Shown here piece after piece: positions 43,364 through 52,481 of a stretch of 64,000 nt of DNA. Below the pieces are notes generated by a model. That model searched no databases. It saw only the letters and a program-made list of their open reading frames with translations, and was not told the DNA's origin. The position numbers and the translations under genes are program-made. Source of the DNA: Nodularia sp034931045 (GTDB lineage Bacteria; Cyanobacteriota; Cyanobacteriia; Cyanobacteriales; Nostocaceae); assembly GCF_034931045.1 (NCBI RefSeq), contig NZ_JAYGHH010000014.1, positions 1 through 64,000 on the forward strand, read 5' to 3'. Each line of letters begins with the position of its first letter. Position 1 is the stretch's first letter.

Positions 43364-45163
43364 CTAATTACTATTTACCATTTTCATGGACTTGATTTGC
43401 TCATACACATAGAGAGCCTGAGCCACACATTCATCCATATTGTAATATTTATAAGTCGCTAACCGACCCACAAAATACACCCCTGACATCGAATCTGCTA
43501 ACGCTTTGTATTTTTTGTAAATTTCATGATTCTCAGGACGGGGTATAGGATAATAGGGTTCACCTTCCGCCTGGGGAAACTCATAAACGATGCTAGTTTT
43601 ATGGTGTTCCTGTCCAGTTAAATACTTAAACTCTGTGACACGGGTATACAGATGTTCATTGGGATAATTAATCACTGGCGCTGGTTGAAACACTGGGGTA
43701 TTATGTGTCTCGTGCTGGAAATGAACTGACCTATAAGGTAATTTGCCATAGCGATAATCGAAAAATTCATCAATCGCTCCGGTATAAACCATCTCACCCC
43801 AAGGGATTACCTGCTGAATTTCCCGGAAATCGGTATTCAGCATCACCTTAATATTGGGATGGTCTAACATCTTCTCGAACATCCGAGTATAACCGTGCAG
43901 AGGCATTGCTTGATAGGTGTCGGTAAAATATCGGTTGTCGCGGTTGGTACGGGTGGGAACTTTAGAAATAACTGATTTATCTAACTCTGAAGGGTCGAGT
44001 CCCCATTTTTTGCGGGTGTAACCTTGGTAGAATTTTTTATACAGGTCTTTACCAATTTTGCTGACTATGACATCTTCTGAGGTGCGAATATATTCTTTCG
44101 ATTCTGCAATACATTTGAAAAATTCATCCACCTCAAATGAATTTAGGTTCATTCCATAGAGTTGGTTGATAGTATCTAGGTTAATGGGGAGAGGCAACAT
44201 TTGTCCATCGACGCTACTCAAAACGCGATGTTCGTAAGGTCGCCACTGAGTAAACTGTGAAAGGTATTCAAAGACTTCCTGGGAATTGGTGTGAAAAATG
44301 TGGGGGCCGTATTGGTGTATGAGAATGCCATCATGATTATAATAATCGTAAGCATTACCACCAATGTGATTACGCTTGTCCACAACTAATACTTTTTTAC
44401 CACACTGACTCGCCAAACGTTCTGCTATCACGCTTCCAGAAAATCCTGCGCCTACAATTAAGTAATCAAATTGCCAATCTGTTTTTAATACTTCTGGTGC
44501 TTTGTAACCTTGTATTGCCTGATGGGAAAGGCTTTTACCTTCATTCTGACGCGCTGCAAGGGCAAAATCTATCAGCTTCATCATTGTAGTCCAAGTGCGA
44601 TCGCAATCCCCGCTAATAGGAAACGCATAGATATTTGGGTGCTGATGTACCTGAATGGCTTGGCTACTTTGTTCGCCGATAATAAATACCAAGTCTGCAA
44701 TCGAGAACATTTCACTGTCGTATTCTTGGAGAGCCGGAGGTATGCTTTTAATGGTGGGTAGCTCATCCATACAATCGTAGATAATTGCCTGGGGTTTCAA
44801 GTTACGGGTAAAGGCGATCGCTTTTGATGTACAGTACCAGAAAATGTAATTGTCAATATGATTCTCTTGAAAAAAGGCATTGATTAATTTTTGTAAATCT
44901 GCGTTTACATTCTCCTCACTCAATCGGTTTGGCAGAGATGGAATCACAATCACTAAACCATTCTTATTTTGTCTAACATCCAAACGCCCCATCAGTTGGT
45001 CAGTGAAAATTACCTCCTCAATAAAAATGACTCGCCTTTGTGAAGTACAGCGACTTAAAATATGTTTTAACCTGGGATGAACAGAATTCCAACGCAAATT
45101 AGACAAGCAAACTATCTCAGGTGTCTCGGCAGTCAAGGTAGTAACACTACAATCAATGTCCAT
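43364..45163 (-). CDS. glf: UDP-galactopyranose mutase with glycosyltransferase-like N-terminal domain
   Basis: Converts UDP-galactopyranose to UDP-galactofuranose. Residues about 232-595 are a complete flavin-dependent mutase: FAD motif FDYLIVGAGFSGSVIAE, HIGGNAYDYYN, GPHIFHTN, FYQGYTRKKWG, TRVTEFKYLTG and the C-terminal GRLATYKYYNMDECV. Residues about 14-205 resemble the N-terminal half of a GT-B glycosyltransferase (IVCLSNLRWNSVHPRLKHIL, IIYDCMDELP, SIADLVFIIGEQ), but no complete nucleotide-sugar-binding half follows, so that module may be inactive or truncated. A GT2 gene lies 334 bases upstream on the same strand. The fusion length (599 aa) greatly exceeds the usual ~370-390 of Glf. Confidence 0.92.
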   Translation of the reverse strand: MDIDCSVTTLTAETPEIVCLSNLRWNSVHPRLKHILSRCTSQRRVIFIEEVIFTDQLMGRLDVRQNKNGLVIVIPSLPNRLSEENVNADLQKLINAFFQENHIDNYIFWYCTSKAIAFTRNLKPQAIIYDCMDELPTIKSIPPALQEYDSEMFSIADLVFIIGEQSSQAIQVHQHPNIYAFPISGDCDRTWTTMMKLIDFALAARQNEGKSLSHQAIQGYKAPEVLKTDWQFDYLIVGAGFSGSVIAERLASQCGKKVLVVDKRNHIGGNAYDYYNHDGILIHQYGPHIFHTNSQEVFEYLSQFTQWRPYEHRVLSSVDGQMLPLPINLDTINQLYGMNLNSFEVDEFFKCIAESKEYIRTSEDVIVSKIGKDLYKKFYQGYTRKKWGLDPSELDKSVISKVPTRTNRDNRYFTDTYQAMPLHGYTRMFEKMLDHPNIKVMLNTDFREIQQVIPWGEMVYTGAIDEFFDYRYGKLPYRSVHFQHETHNTPVFQPAPVINYPNEHLYTRVTEFKYLTGQEHHKTSIVYEFPQAEGEPYYPIPRPENHEIYKKYKALADSMSGVYFVGRLATYKYYNMDECVAQALYVYEQIKSMKMVNSN

Positions 45164-45497
45164 ATTTTTCTAAAAATACTTGGTATGTTTTTAAACTGAA
45201 AATCAAGCAAGGGTAAAGGCAAATTTTAGGTCATATTCGGGTAATCACTTATACTTAAAGTAAGTTAGATTAAGCAAAGAAACCCAATAACAAAAATTAC
45301 CAGTTATATTAGGCTGGACTTTCTATCCCTACGAGTAAGGAAGATACAAACTAAACGACAAAACTACTTTTTATTACAGGTATTCATGAAAACTGACTCT
45401 TAGGATAACTTATCAAAGTTATCCCTCTGGATTGATTGCTTATAAATCGCAATTTTGCAGTTATAGCTCACAAATTTACTTGTTTGCCAGCATCTTT
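45164..45497. other. 334-bp spacer between GT2 gene and glf
   Basis: AT-rich, with no gene, hairpin or repeat that I can support. Its length suggests that glf has its own promoter rather than forming a tight operon with the GT2 gene. Confidence 0.45.
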
Positions 45498-46328
45498 TTA
45501 TAAAAGGTCTGGTCTGTGTTTTTGCCAATAATAGAGGTTGCATTCATTGTAATAATCAATCCAGGTACAAAAATCTAAATTTGGTAAAGTTTGCCAAACA
45601 ATTGAACTAGGATTAAGAGCAATAATCCAACCAGCTTTTCTCACTCGCAAACACAAATCCACATCATCAAACTGAAGATAATAATCTTTGAAAACTCCAA
45701 TATGCTGCACCACTCGATGGCGCAATAACAGTGATTTACCTACACAATTTTCTACCCTAAGATAAGGTTTACTCTGTAGTAATTCATCGCTTAAAATATT
45801 ATTCTGTTTACCAAAATTTCTTGTTGATGATGAATGATCACCATTAATCAATCTACCAAATTCTTGAATAGTATTAGGTAATTTTCGGTGATAAACTTGA
45901 GAACCTACTAAACCGACCTCATCGTGGTCTTGTAAGGTTGTAATTAATGTGCTGAGGGCTAAAGGGTCTAGACGCACATCATCATCCAGTAGCCAGATGT
46001 AATCATATTTCAGCTTGCTCACAAATCGCAAACCATAATAAAAACCGCCAGATTTACCTAACTTTTTACCTGGTTGCAGAACCTGAATATGAGCAAAATT
46101 AAATTTTTGTAAATAAGCTTGCATTTTGTTGTCTGAAGCATTATCTACAACATAGATATCAATTTTTGTCTGATATAATTTCTGTTTCCCAATATCTTCT
46201 AGCACTGAACACAGAGAATTGAACTTCTGATGAGTCTCAATGATAATTGCAACTGTGATGATATGCCTTCTAGAGACGTGGGTTTGTACCTCTGGTTGAG
46301 TTAAAAATCCTGACAAGTAAGATTTCAT
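45498..46328 (-). CDS. Glycosyltransferase family 2 protein
   Basis: A 276-residue GT-A glycosyltransferase. ITVAIIIETHQKFNSL is the first nucleotide-binding strand, IYVVDNASDN the second, GKSGGFYYGLRF precedes the DxD-type metal motif WLLDDDVRLD (Asp115-117), and LQFDDVDLCLRVRKAGW is the acceptor-site/catalytic segment. The GGFxxG...WLLDDDV pattern is shared with rhamnosyl- and galactofuranosyltransferases. The position next to glf suggests it uses UDP-galactofuranose, an inference from context only. Confidence 0.88.
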   Translation of the reverse strand: MKSYLSGFLTQPEVQTHVSRRHIITVAIIIETHQKFNSLCSVLEDIGKQKLYQTKIDIYVVDNASDNKMQAYLQKFNFAHIQVLQPGKKLGKSGGFYYGLRFVSKLKYDYIWLLDDDVRLDPLALSTLITTLQDHDEVGLVGSQVYHRKLPNTIQEFGRLINGDHSSSTRNFGKQNNILSDELLQSKPYLRVENCVGKSLLLRHRVVQHIGVFKDYYLQFDDVDLCLRVRKAGWIIALNPSSIVWQTLPNLDFCTWIDYYNECNLYYWQKHRPDLL

Positions 46329-46848
46329 CTTTGCTAATCTCCAAAACGCCTATTTTGATTTTCGATAATTCTCAATCGACTACTGAGCTTAAAATATGCA
46401 TTTTTCCAATGCACAATAAAAGCACACATAGCTCAAAAATGTAACCTGTTGTTTTTTTTTACTCGTCTGCCTAAAGGGTGATCAGTTGGCAGCAATCAAG
46501 GTATACTAAGTAAAATAAGCTACTCAAAAGCAGATATTGAGGATCATTTGAATAATAAATTTGCTGTCAAATTGCCTACGAAACAAGCATTACAGCACTA
46601 ATCTTGACTAATTTATTGTTATAAAAATATTTCCAAAGTTATCAGTTCCATTTGCAATGTTATACTCTCCAAGCATCCGCCTGATAACTGTTCGCGGACT
46701 TTATAACCTTGTCAGGTTCTATATTAATAAATATTTCATTTGCTTGACTTAATCACCCAGGAGTATTTTTGCTCATGCGGATACGCTTTGCATTAACAGG
46801 GCTTTTGCTTGAGTGAAATTCATCTTACTTTGTCGAGCAACATAAATT
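46329..46848. other. 520-bp intergenic region
   Basis: No gene is supported. A short AACC/GGTT hairpin occurs near 46707, and two very short plus-strand frames with SD-like sequence start at about 46550 and 46776; neither has further support. The sequence is AT-rich. Confidence 0.45.
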
Positions 46849-47052
46849 CTAATCCACTACTTTTAATAATCCTTTTTGTAAAGCATCAAACACTCGACTA
46901 ATTTGTAGTCTTTCTTCTTCATTAAAGCCTTCTTTAGAAAGTAGTGTTGACATTAATAACTGCTGGTCACGACGGGTAATTCTACCAATAGCAAAAATGT
47001 GCTTTAAGAGATTATCTAATGTTATTTGATTTGAGGAATAAGTGCTTTCCAT
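46849..47052 (-). CDS. Small conserved cyanobacterial protein (67 aa)
   Basis: A compact helical protein: LLKHIFAIGRITRRDQQLLMSTLL then FNEEERLQISRVFDALQKGLLKVVD. The arrangement (I-R-x-D-Q-x-L-x-x-x-L, acidic turn, I-x-R-V-F-D-x-L-Q-x-G-x-L-x-V-V-D) is that of a family of small proteins of unknown function I recognise from cyanobacterial genomes. There is no signal peptide or membrane segment. It is encoded alone with long spacers on both sides. No function can be assigned. Confidence 0.78.
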   Translation of the reverse strand: MESTYSSNQITLDNLLKHIFAIGRITRRDQQLLMSTLLSKEGFNEEERLQISRVFDALQKGLLKVVD

Positions 47053-47515
47053 ATTCTTAATGAAAAAATTTTGACACTTTTATAGGTTATGGCCTTTAAT
47101 ATACAACTTTTTACTAAATATTTCCTTAGTAGCACTACGGAAGAATAAAAAATAACTGCTTCTTACTGAGTAAGATAAATAAGTATTGATCACATACATA
47201 TATTTACTGAATAATACACAATAGACATTGAGCTAAGAAGTTGTTGCCAAAGACATTGATATGATTTTAAACACTTATCTATCTCTACTGGTTTTTCTGG
47301 AGGAGGGGCGGAAAGGTCATTAAAATCCCTTGTTTAACAGGGATCTAGGGAATCTAGAATTGAGAATGGGTCTTTTCAAACATCCTCTATAATTTCAAAA
47401 TCTTTTTAGGCATGAATTGCTCTGTATATTCTTGTTCGCAGATTTACAGTAGCTAATTGTTACTGTCCTGCCTCTGTTTCCGGTAGAATAACTTGGAAAT
47501 AAGAATTTAAAGATC
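47053..47515. other. 463-bp divergent intergenic region
   Basis: Lies between the 67-residue protein and mtnP. An inverted repeat ATCCCT/AGGGAT (47324-47343) and an adjacent TCTAG..TCTAG pair are visible without a T-run. A purine-rich GGAGGAGGGGCGG precedes them. The role is unknown. Confidence 0.45.
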
Positions 47516-48388
47516 ATGGTAATAGCTCGTATTGGGATTATTGGTGGTAGTGGTCTATACAAAATGGCGGCCTTGAAGGATGTGGAAGAGGTAGAAATTG
47601 AAACTCCTTTTGGTTCACCTTCTGATGCTTTGATTTTAGGAACACTGGCAGAAACAAAGGTAGCATTCTTAGCCCGTCATGGTCGTAATCATACTTTATT
47701 GCCTTCTGAGTTGCCGTTTCGCGCCAATATCCATGCGATGAAGCAGGTGGGTGTAGAGTATTTAATTTCGGCTAGTGCGGTGGGTTCTTTAAAGGCTGAA
47801 GCTAAACCACTAGATATGGTGATACCAGATCAGTTTATTGACAGAACCAAAAATCGGGTTTCAACGTTTTTCGGTGAGGGAATTGTGGCTCACATTGCCT
47901 TTGGTGATCCCATTTGTCAAAATTTAGCCGGGGTATTAGCAGATGCGATCGCTTCTCTAAATTTACCAGATGTGGGTCTACATCGTGGCGGCACTTATGT
48001 GTGCATGGAAGGCCCGGCATTTTCCACAAAGGCGGAATCCCATCTTTACCGCAGTTGGGATGCCACAGTGATTGGAATGACCAATTTACCAGAGGCGAAG
48101 TTAGCCAGGGAAGCGGAAATAGCCTATGCAACGTTAGCGCTGGTAACAGATTATGATTGCTGGCATCCAGATCATGATAGTGTGACTGTAGAAATGATCA
48201 TTGGTAATTTGCAGCGCAACGCGGTTAATGCTCAAAAGGTGATTCAAGAAACTGTACGGCGCTTGAGTGAAAATCCGCCAATTAGTGATGCTCATTCGGC
48301 TTTAAAGTATGCGATTTTAACTCAGTTGGATCAAGCACCTGCGGCAACTAAGAAAAAGTTGGGGTTATTATTGCAGAAGTATTTGTAA
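47516..48388 (+). CDS. mtnP: S-methyl-5'-thioadenosine phosphorylase
   Basis: Cleaves methylthioadenosine, a by-product of polyamine and related synthesis, to adenine and methylthioribose-1-phosphate for methionine salvage. The 290 residues show the purine phosphorylase class II features: IGIIGGSGLYKM, LARHGRNHTLLPSELPFRANI, VCMEGPAFSTKAES and GMTNLPEAKLAREAEI (GMT then Asn-Leu-Pro rather than the Asn/Glu context of inosine-specific enzymes). Full length. It is transcribed alone; a weak hairpin and a heptamer repeat follow. Confidence 0.93.
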   Translation: MVIARIGIIGGSGLYKMAALKDVEEVEIETPFGSPSDALILGTLAETKVAFLARHGRNHTLLPSELPFRANIHAMKQVGVEYLISASAVGSLKAEAKPLDMVIPDQFIDRTKNRVSTFFGEGIVAHIAFGDPICQNLAGVLADAIASLNLPDVGLHRGGTYVCMEGPAFSTKAESHLYRSWDATVIGMTNLPEAKLAREAEIAYATLALVTDYDCWHPDHDSVTVEMIIGNLQRNAVNAQKVIQETVRRLSENPPISDAHSALKYAILTQLDQAPAATKKKLGLLLQKYL

Positions 48389-48413
48389 CTGAATCGGGAT
48401 ACTTCCCCACCTA

Positions 48414-48432
48414 TAGGAGTGTTAAGTGGGGA
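48414..48432 (+). terminator. Hairpin after mtnP
   Basis: A 7-bp stem TCCCCAC/GTGGGGA about 26 bases after the mtnP stop, with no T-run after it. Terminator-like but weak. Confidence 0.35.
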
Positions 48433-48464
48433 TATCAGCCGGATTGGGCATTTACCAAGCTTTT

Positions 48465-48528
48465 GACTCAGCACTCAGCACTCAGCACTCAGCACTCAAG
48501 ACTCAGCACTTTCCCCACTCAGCACTCA
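48465..48528. repeat. Heptamer tandem repeat (ACTCAGC)n
   Basis: About seven units of ACTCAGC with variants (ACTCAAG, TTTCCCC interruption). It runs up to the stop codon of the convergent pseudo-caspase gene. Related arrays are at 57885-57965 and, in short form, near 12380. Confidence 0.9.
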
Positions 48529-50670
48529 TCACGCGACTTGAAAATCAAAGTTGAAACTAGCCCAATTTTTGACATCTAATATATAAGAGTCAGTCGATGT
48601 ACTATTTGTCTCTGATTTGACTGCACTGGCATTATGCAAATCTTGCAATAATACTTGGGCAATTTCTAAAGGTTTCAATAATGCCCCGAAGGGTCTTTGG
48701 TCTGTAATGGGATACTTAGATTTTTCTAAATATCCTAGTGTTTCGTTAAAGGGGGCAGTACTTAGAACCATTTGATGTTCGCATTCATAAGCAGGCCCTG
48801 GGATCATCCATTCGGAAGCAGTCACACCTTTTGGTAATAATAGGGTTTCACTTGGGGCAATAACTACTTGTTGAAATAGGGGTTTGGAGTTAAAAAATGT
48901 AGTTTCTTCGGGGGATTGCCAAGGATAAAAGGCGATCGCATTTCTATTGTTTTTTAACCCCAGCAGCATTAAATACACCGGGCGATCGCTCTGATTCTGC
49001 AATCGGTACTGCATTCGACTACCAATCGGTACAATGGGATTACTTATGGCTGTGAGCAGTGATTTATTTTGCAGTTGTTCTGGGTTCAGAGTGCGTGTAG
49101 TTTCCCGTTGCATGACCACACGAGGTGACAAGTTACTGATGATCTCCAGGGTGGCTTTAACTGGTAATTGGGAAGAACCTTCATTTTCTGTGAGTCGCCA
49201 TAACTTTGCTGCTAACAGAGTGGGTAATATCGGCATTAACCTTTGCACTACTAATTTTACTGCTTCCCCAGGTTCCCCAGATGTATTGGGAATGAGTTTG
49301 CCTGCGGGAGTAAATAAACCATAGCGGCTGGGATTTTCTGATAGTTTACCAAACAAGCAATCGGCTGGTTGTTCTCCGGCGACGACTGTAGAAATATGCT
49401 CAATGGCAGCAAAAGCACTTGTCGCGTCTACGCGTTCAATTCTTTCCAATCCAGTATCTAAACCAACTATTAAATTCACACTCCTGGGTAATACCCGCAC
49501 AGCTTCTTGGAATAGTTGCCCGATTTGTAGGGGAGTTTCTGTCTTAATTTTAGAGATTTGAGCTTTTGCTGTTAATCCAGTACGCGATCGCAATATTAAC
49601 TGCTCTCCTGTTAATAGCGTCAATCGGGAATTAATGCCATAGTTTTCTAATACTTGTGGCGGTAATCCAGCTAAAAATAGTTGGGCTGTTCTACCATCAT
49701 CTTCAATAACTCTAATCACTCCCTCCGCCCCAACTTTACGGTTTGGTAGGAGTAAATTCTCCACAGTTAACCCTCCGGGTTGTTTTTTCTGATCACTAAA
49801 CAATCCTGGTTGCTGATTGCTTCCCAGCTTATGTATGTAGCTGCCCACGTGGGCAAGGCTGAATTGAATTGTTGTTGCTGGTGTCGTTTCCCACAAATAT
49901 TGTGTCAAGGCGTAGGTAAATAACCCCGCACTAAACCCCGAAAATAAGATTTCCCTAGCCAACTGTTGAGTGTCAGAGGTCGCAGTTAACACAATTGCAT
50001 TATTAGGGTCTGAGTTTTGAGTTCTGAGTTGTTGTAAAAACTCAAGTTCCTCGATTGCTAATTGTGCCTCAGCTGATTCTGGACGGACGCGAATTCGCCA
50101 ACCTGTGGGTTGGACTTTGCTAGGAGCATTATAGCTCGTATCCAATACAGCCGTTACTTTGTCTGTGGGGAGCGATCGCAATAATAGCCGGACTGTTTCT
50201 TCTAATATATAGTTGACTATTTCGTTTTTTTGTGCATCTTGAGAATTAGCTGGAACTAAAGCATTCTGCACCGTATCGATAAATCTACCCGATTTGATGC
50301 GTGTACCATAGCCACTAAAGTGAAATACAGCCACATCACCAGCTTTAACTTGCTGTCCCAGGTGTGCCAAAAAAGCCTCTTCAATAGATGTCCTGGTAGC
50401 TTTTTCTTCCGTTAAAGTCAGGATATCAGAGGACAGGAAGCCAAAACGATTAATTAACAGTTCTTTTTGCAGTTCTACATCAGTGAGACAACCACCCAAT
50501 GCAGGACTTTTTTGGTATTGATTAATGCCAATCAATAATGCTAATTTACGTTGACTAGGCTGTGCCAAAGCTTGAGAGTAGCGATCGCTTAAAGCCAACC
50601 ACTGAGCTTCAGTCACACCCAATACTGCGAGTATGGAACCAATCCGTTGTAAAAAAGTCCGACGCTTCAT
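48529..50670 (-). CDS. Caspase-fold protein with Tyr/Ser in place of the His/Cys dyad
   Basis: A 713-residue exported protein of the peptidase C14 fold. A Tat-type signal (MKRRTFLQRIGS plus a hydrophobic stretch) precedes the p20-like domain at about 41-290 (RKLALLIGINQYQ, GCLTDVELQKELLINRFGF). The His site reads FHFSGYGTRI (Tyr121 for His of SGHG) and the Cys site reads AVLDTSYNAP (Ser179 for Cys of DCCHSG). Both catalytic residues are therefore replaced, the Y-S variant known among cyanobacterial orthocaspases. The C-terminal half includes a DUF4384-like segment (about 500-640, RMQYRLQNQSDRPVYLML). It is probably a non-proteolytic, surface or periplasmic protein. Confidence 0.9.
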   Translation of the reverse strand: MKRRTFLQRIGSILAVLGVTEAQWLALSDRYSQALAQPSQRKLALLIGINQYQKSPALGGCLTDVELQKELLINRFGFLSSDILTLTEEKATRTSIEEAFLAHLGQQVKAGDVAVFHFSGYGTRIKSGRFIDTVQNALVPANSQDAQKNEIVNYILEETVRLLLRSLPTDKVTAVLDTSYNAPSKVQPTGWRIRVRPESAEAQLAIEELEFLQQLRTQNSDPNNAIVLTATSDTQQLAREILFSGFSAGLFTYALTQYLWETTPATTIQFSLAHVGSYIHKLGSNQQPGLFSDQKKQPGGLTVENLLLPNRKVGAEGVIRVIEDDGRTAQLFLAGLPPQVLENYGINSRLTLLTGEQLILRSRTGLTAKAQISKIKTETPLQIGQLFQEAVRVLPRSVNLIVGLDTGLERIERVDATSAFAAIEHISTVVAGEQPADCLFGKLSENPSRYGLFTPAGKLIPNTSGEPGEAVKLVVQRLMPILPTLLAAKLWRLTENEGSSQLPVKATLEIISNLSPRVVMQRETTRTLNPEQLQNKSLLTAISNPIVPIGSRMQYRLQNQSDRPVYLMLLGLKNNRNAIAFYPWQSPEETTFFNSKPLFQQVVIAPSETLLLPKGVTASEWMIPGPAYECEHQMVLSTAPFNETLGYLEKSKYPITDQRPFGALLKPLEIAQVLLQDLHNASAVKSETNSTSTDSYILDVKNWASFNFDFQVA

Positions 50671-50860
50671 AATTAGCCATCAGTCCTCAGCCCGTCAGCT
50701 AACAGCTTATAGGGCTGAAGTCTGTAGTGTAAAGTTAAAGTTTATACGATTCGCTGATTAATAGTATCAGTTAAGAGACATAATGGAGTTGAATCCATGA
50801 CTATATCAGCGTGATAACTGTTCACGGTCTAAATCCCCCACCTGATGCCTTGATAACTGC

Positions 50861-52045
50861 TTACCGTTCACTGTTCACTGATTTTTGCATCGCCCGCGCC
50901 AATTCTGCTGCCACTTCTGGACGGGAAAATTCTGGTGGTGGCAATTCACCCCGGCGGAGCATTTCTCTGACTTTGGTTCCTGAGAGATGAACACGTTCTT
51001 CTGGCTTGCTGGGACTAGTTTTAGTTGTCGCCATTTGTTTGGTGCGTGTGCAGTAGAAAGCGTGTTCAAACTTCATTGGCACAATACCCAATTCTCCAGG
51101 CTCAAACTCTTCAAAGATATATTGAGCATCATAAGTGCCGTAATAATCACCCACACCTGCATGATCCCGTCCCACAATAAAGTGAGTACAACCATAGTTT
51201 TTCCGCACTAAGGCGTGGAAGATCGCCTCCCGTGGGCCAGCATAACGCATGGCGGCCGGATTAATTGCCAAAATCACTCGGTCTTCGGGATAGTGATGTT
51301 CTAGCAAAATTTCGTAGCAGCGCATCCGCACATCGGCGGGAATATCATCTTCTTTTGTCGCTCCTACCAATGGGTGCAAAAATAAACCATCAACGGTTTC
51401 CATAGCACACTTTTGGATATATTCGTGGGCGCGATGGATGGGGTTACGAGTTTGAAAACCGACGATAGTTTTCCAACCCTTGTCCCGAAACATCTGCCGT
51501 GAAGCTGCGGGATCGATTTGGTAGGTGGGAAACTGGGAATGGGGATCGCGTTGTAATAACCAAATGTCACCTGCAAGATTTACAGAACCCTGATTGTAGA
51601 CTACTTGCACACCTGGATGTTTAGCGTCATCAGTGCGGTAAACATTAATTGCTTCTTGAATTTTATCGTAGATATACTTTTGCGTCAGTTGCAAAACTCC
51701 GATAAATTCACCATTAGCGTTATCCAAACGAATGAGGCTGCCTTCCTGGAGTGGGGAGGCTATTTCTTCTGTTACTGACAGTGTAATCGGTATTGACCAT
51801 GCCAGTCCATTCGCAAGCCGCATTTCTTTGACGACACGGGTGTAGTCTGACTGGTTCATAAAACCCGTGAGTGGACTAAAACCCCCAATAGCAATCATCT
51901 CTAAATCAGAAACCGCCCGCGCATCAAGTTGCACTCGTGGCAAAAAGTCGGCTTTTGAGAGAAATTCTGCCTTTTGTTCTGGTGTAGCGACACGGTTCAC
52001 CAATTGTCCACCGTGGGGTGCAATGGCATCTGGATGTTGACTCAA
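50861..52045 (-). CDS. sat: Sulfate adenylyltransferase (ATP sulfurylase)
   Basis: Activates sulfate to adenosine phosphosulfate in assimilation. The 394-residue single-domain enzyme has the N-terminal PUA-like domain (about 20-170) and the catalytic core with FQTRNPIHRAHEYI (HxxH nucleotide motif), VGATKEDDIPADVRM, INPAAMRYAGPREAIFHALVRKNYGCTHFIVGRDHAG and a C-terminal SGTKVREMLRRGE. No APS kinase or PPase domain is fused. It is transcribed alone, with a 400-bp upstream region. Confidence 0.96.
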   Translation of the reverse strand: MSQHPDAIAPHGGQLVNRVATPEQKAEFLSKADFLPRVQLDARAVSDLEMIAIGGFSPLTGFMNQSDYTRVVKEMRLANGLAWSIPITLSVTEEIASPLQEGSLIRLDNANGEFIGVLQLTQKYIYDKIQEAINVYRTDDAKHPGVQVVYNQGSVNLAGDIWLLQRDPHSQFPTYQIDPAASRQMFRDKGWKTIVGFQTRNPIHRAHEYIQKCAMETVDGLFLHPLVGATKEDDIPADVRMRCYEILLEHHYPEDRVILAINPAAMRYAGPREAIFHALVRKNYGCTHFIVGRDHAGVGDYYGTYDAQYIFEEFEPGELGIVPMKFEHAFYCTRTKQMATTKTSPSKPEERVHLSGTKVREMLRRGELPPPEFSRPEVAAELARAMQKSVNSER

Positions 52046-52481
52046 CGTAATCCCCTCTTTGATTTAACTGCAATTGTTTCAAACTATGTACTAACTTACC
52101 AAAATGCTGCTACGCAGATGACAAAGAGTTTGAGAATGGGGAGATGATTTACAGACACTACAGTGTATACAAAAATGATTTGTCGCGTAGCACAACGCAT
52201 CATCTCAGACTCTCGGTGCATTAGGACTAACTTCCATAAATTACCCCACTCCAATTCAAGATTTTTGGACTTGTGTGTACACCATAAATAAATTATGTGT
52301 TAATTACTGGATTGATTGAAATATAAGTTACCATAAATATTGTAAGTATTATCAGGAATTAATCGCGTATATACACACATTTTAAATCTCATAAATTATC
52401 TAAAATTTTACAGTATCTTTTTACACTATTAATCACATAAATAGTATTTTGGTATTATGGCTATCTGATGAATCGAAATCT
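52046..52481. other. 436-bp divergent intergenic region
   Basis: Lies between sat and the PEP-CTERM gene. It contains a fragment of the TTTGTCGCGTAGCACAACGC repeat family (52187-52222). The remainder is AT-rich and must hold both promoters; none can be pinpointed with confidence. Confidence 0.45.

Noticed and set aside
46776..46817. AGGAG-preceded 13-codon ORF (MRIRFALTGLLLE)
   Set aside because: Too short, no terminator, and the SD spacing is long. It lacks the supporting hairpin seen at 4674-4712.
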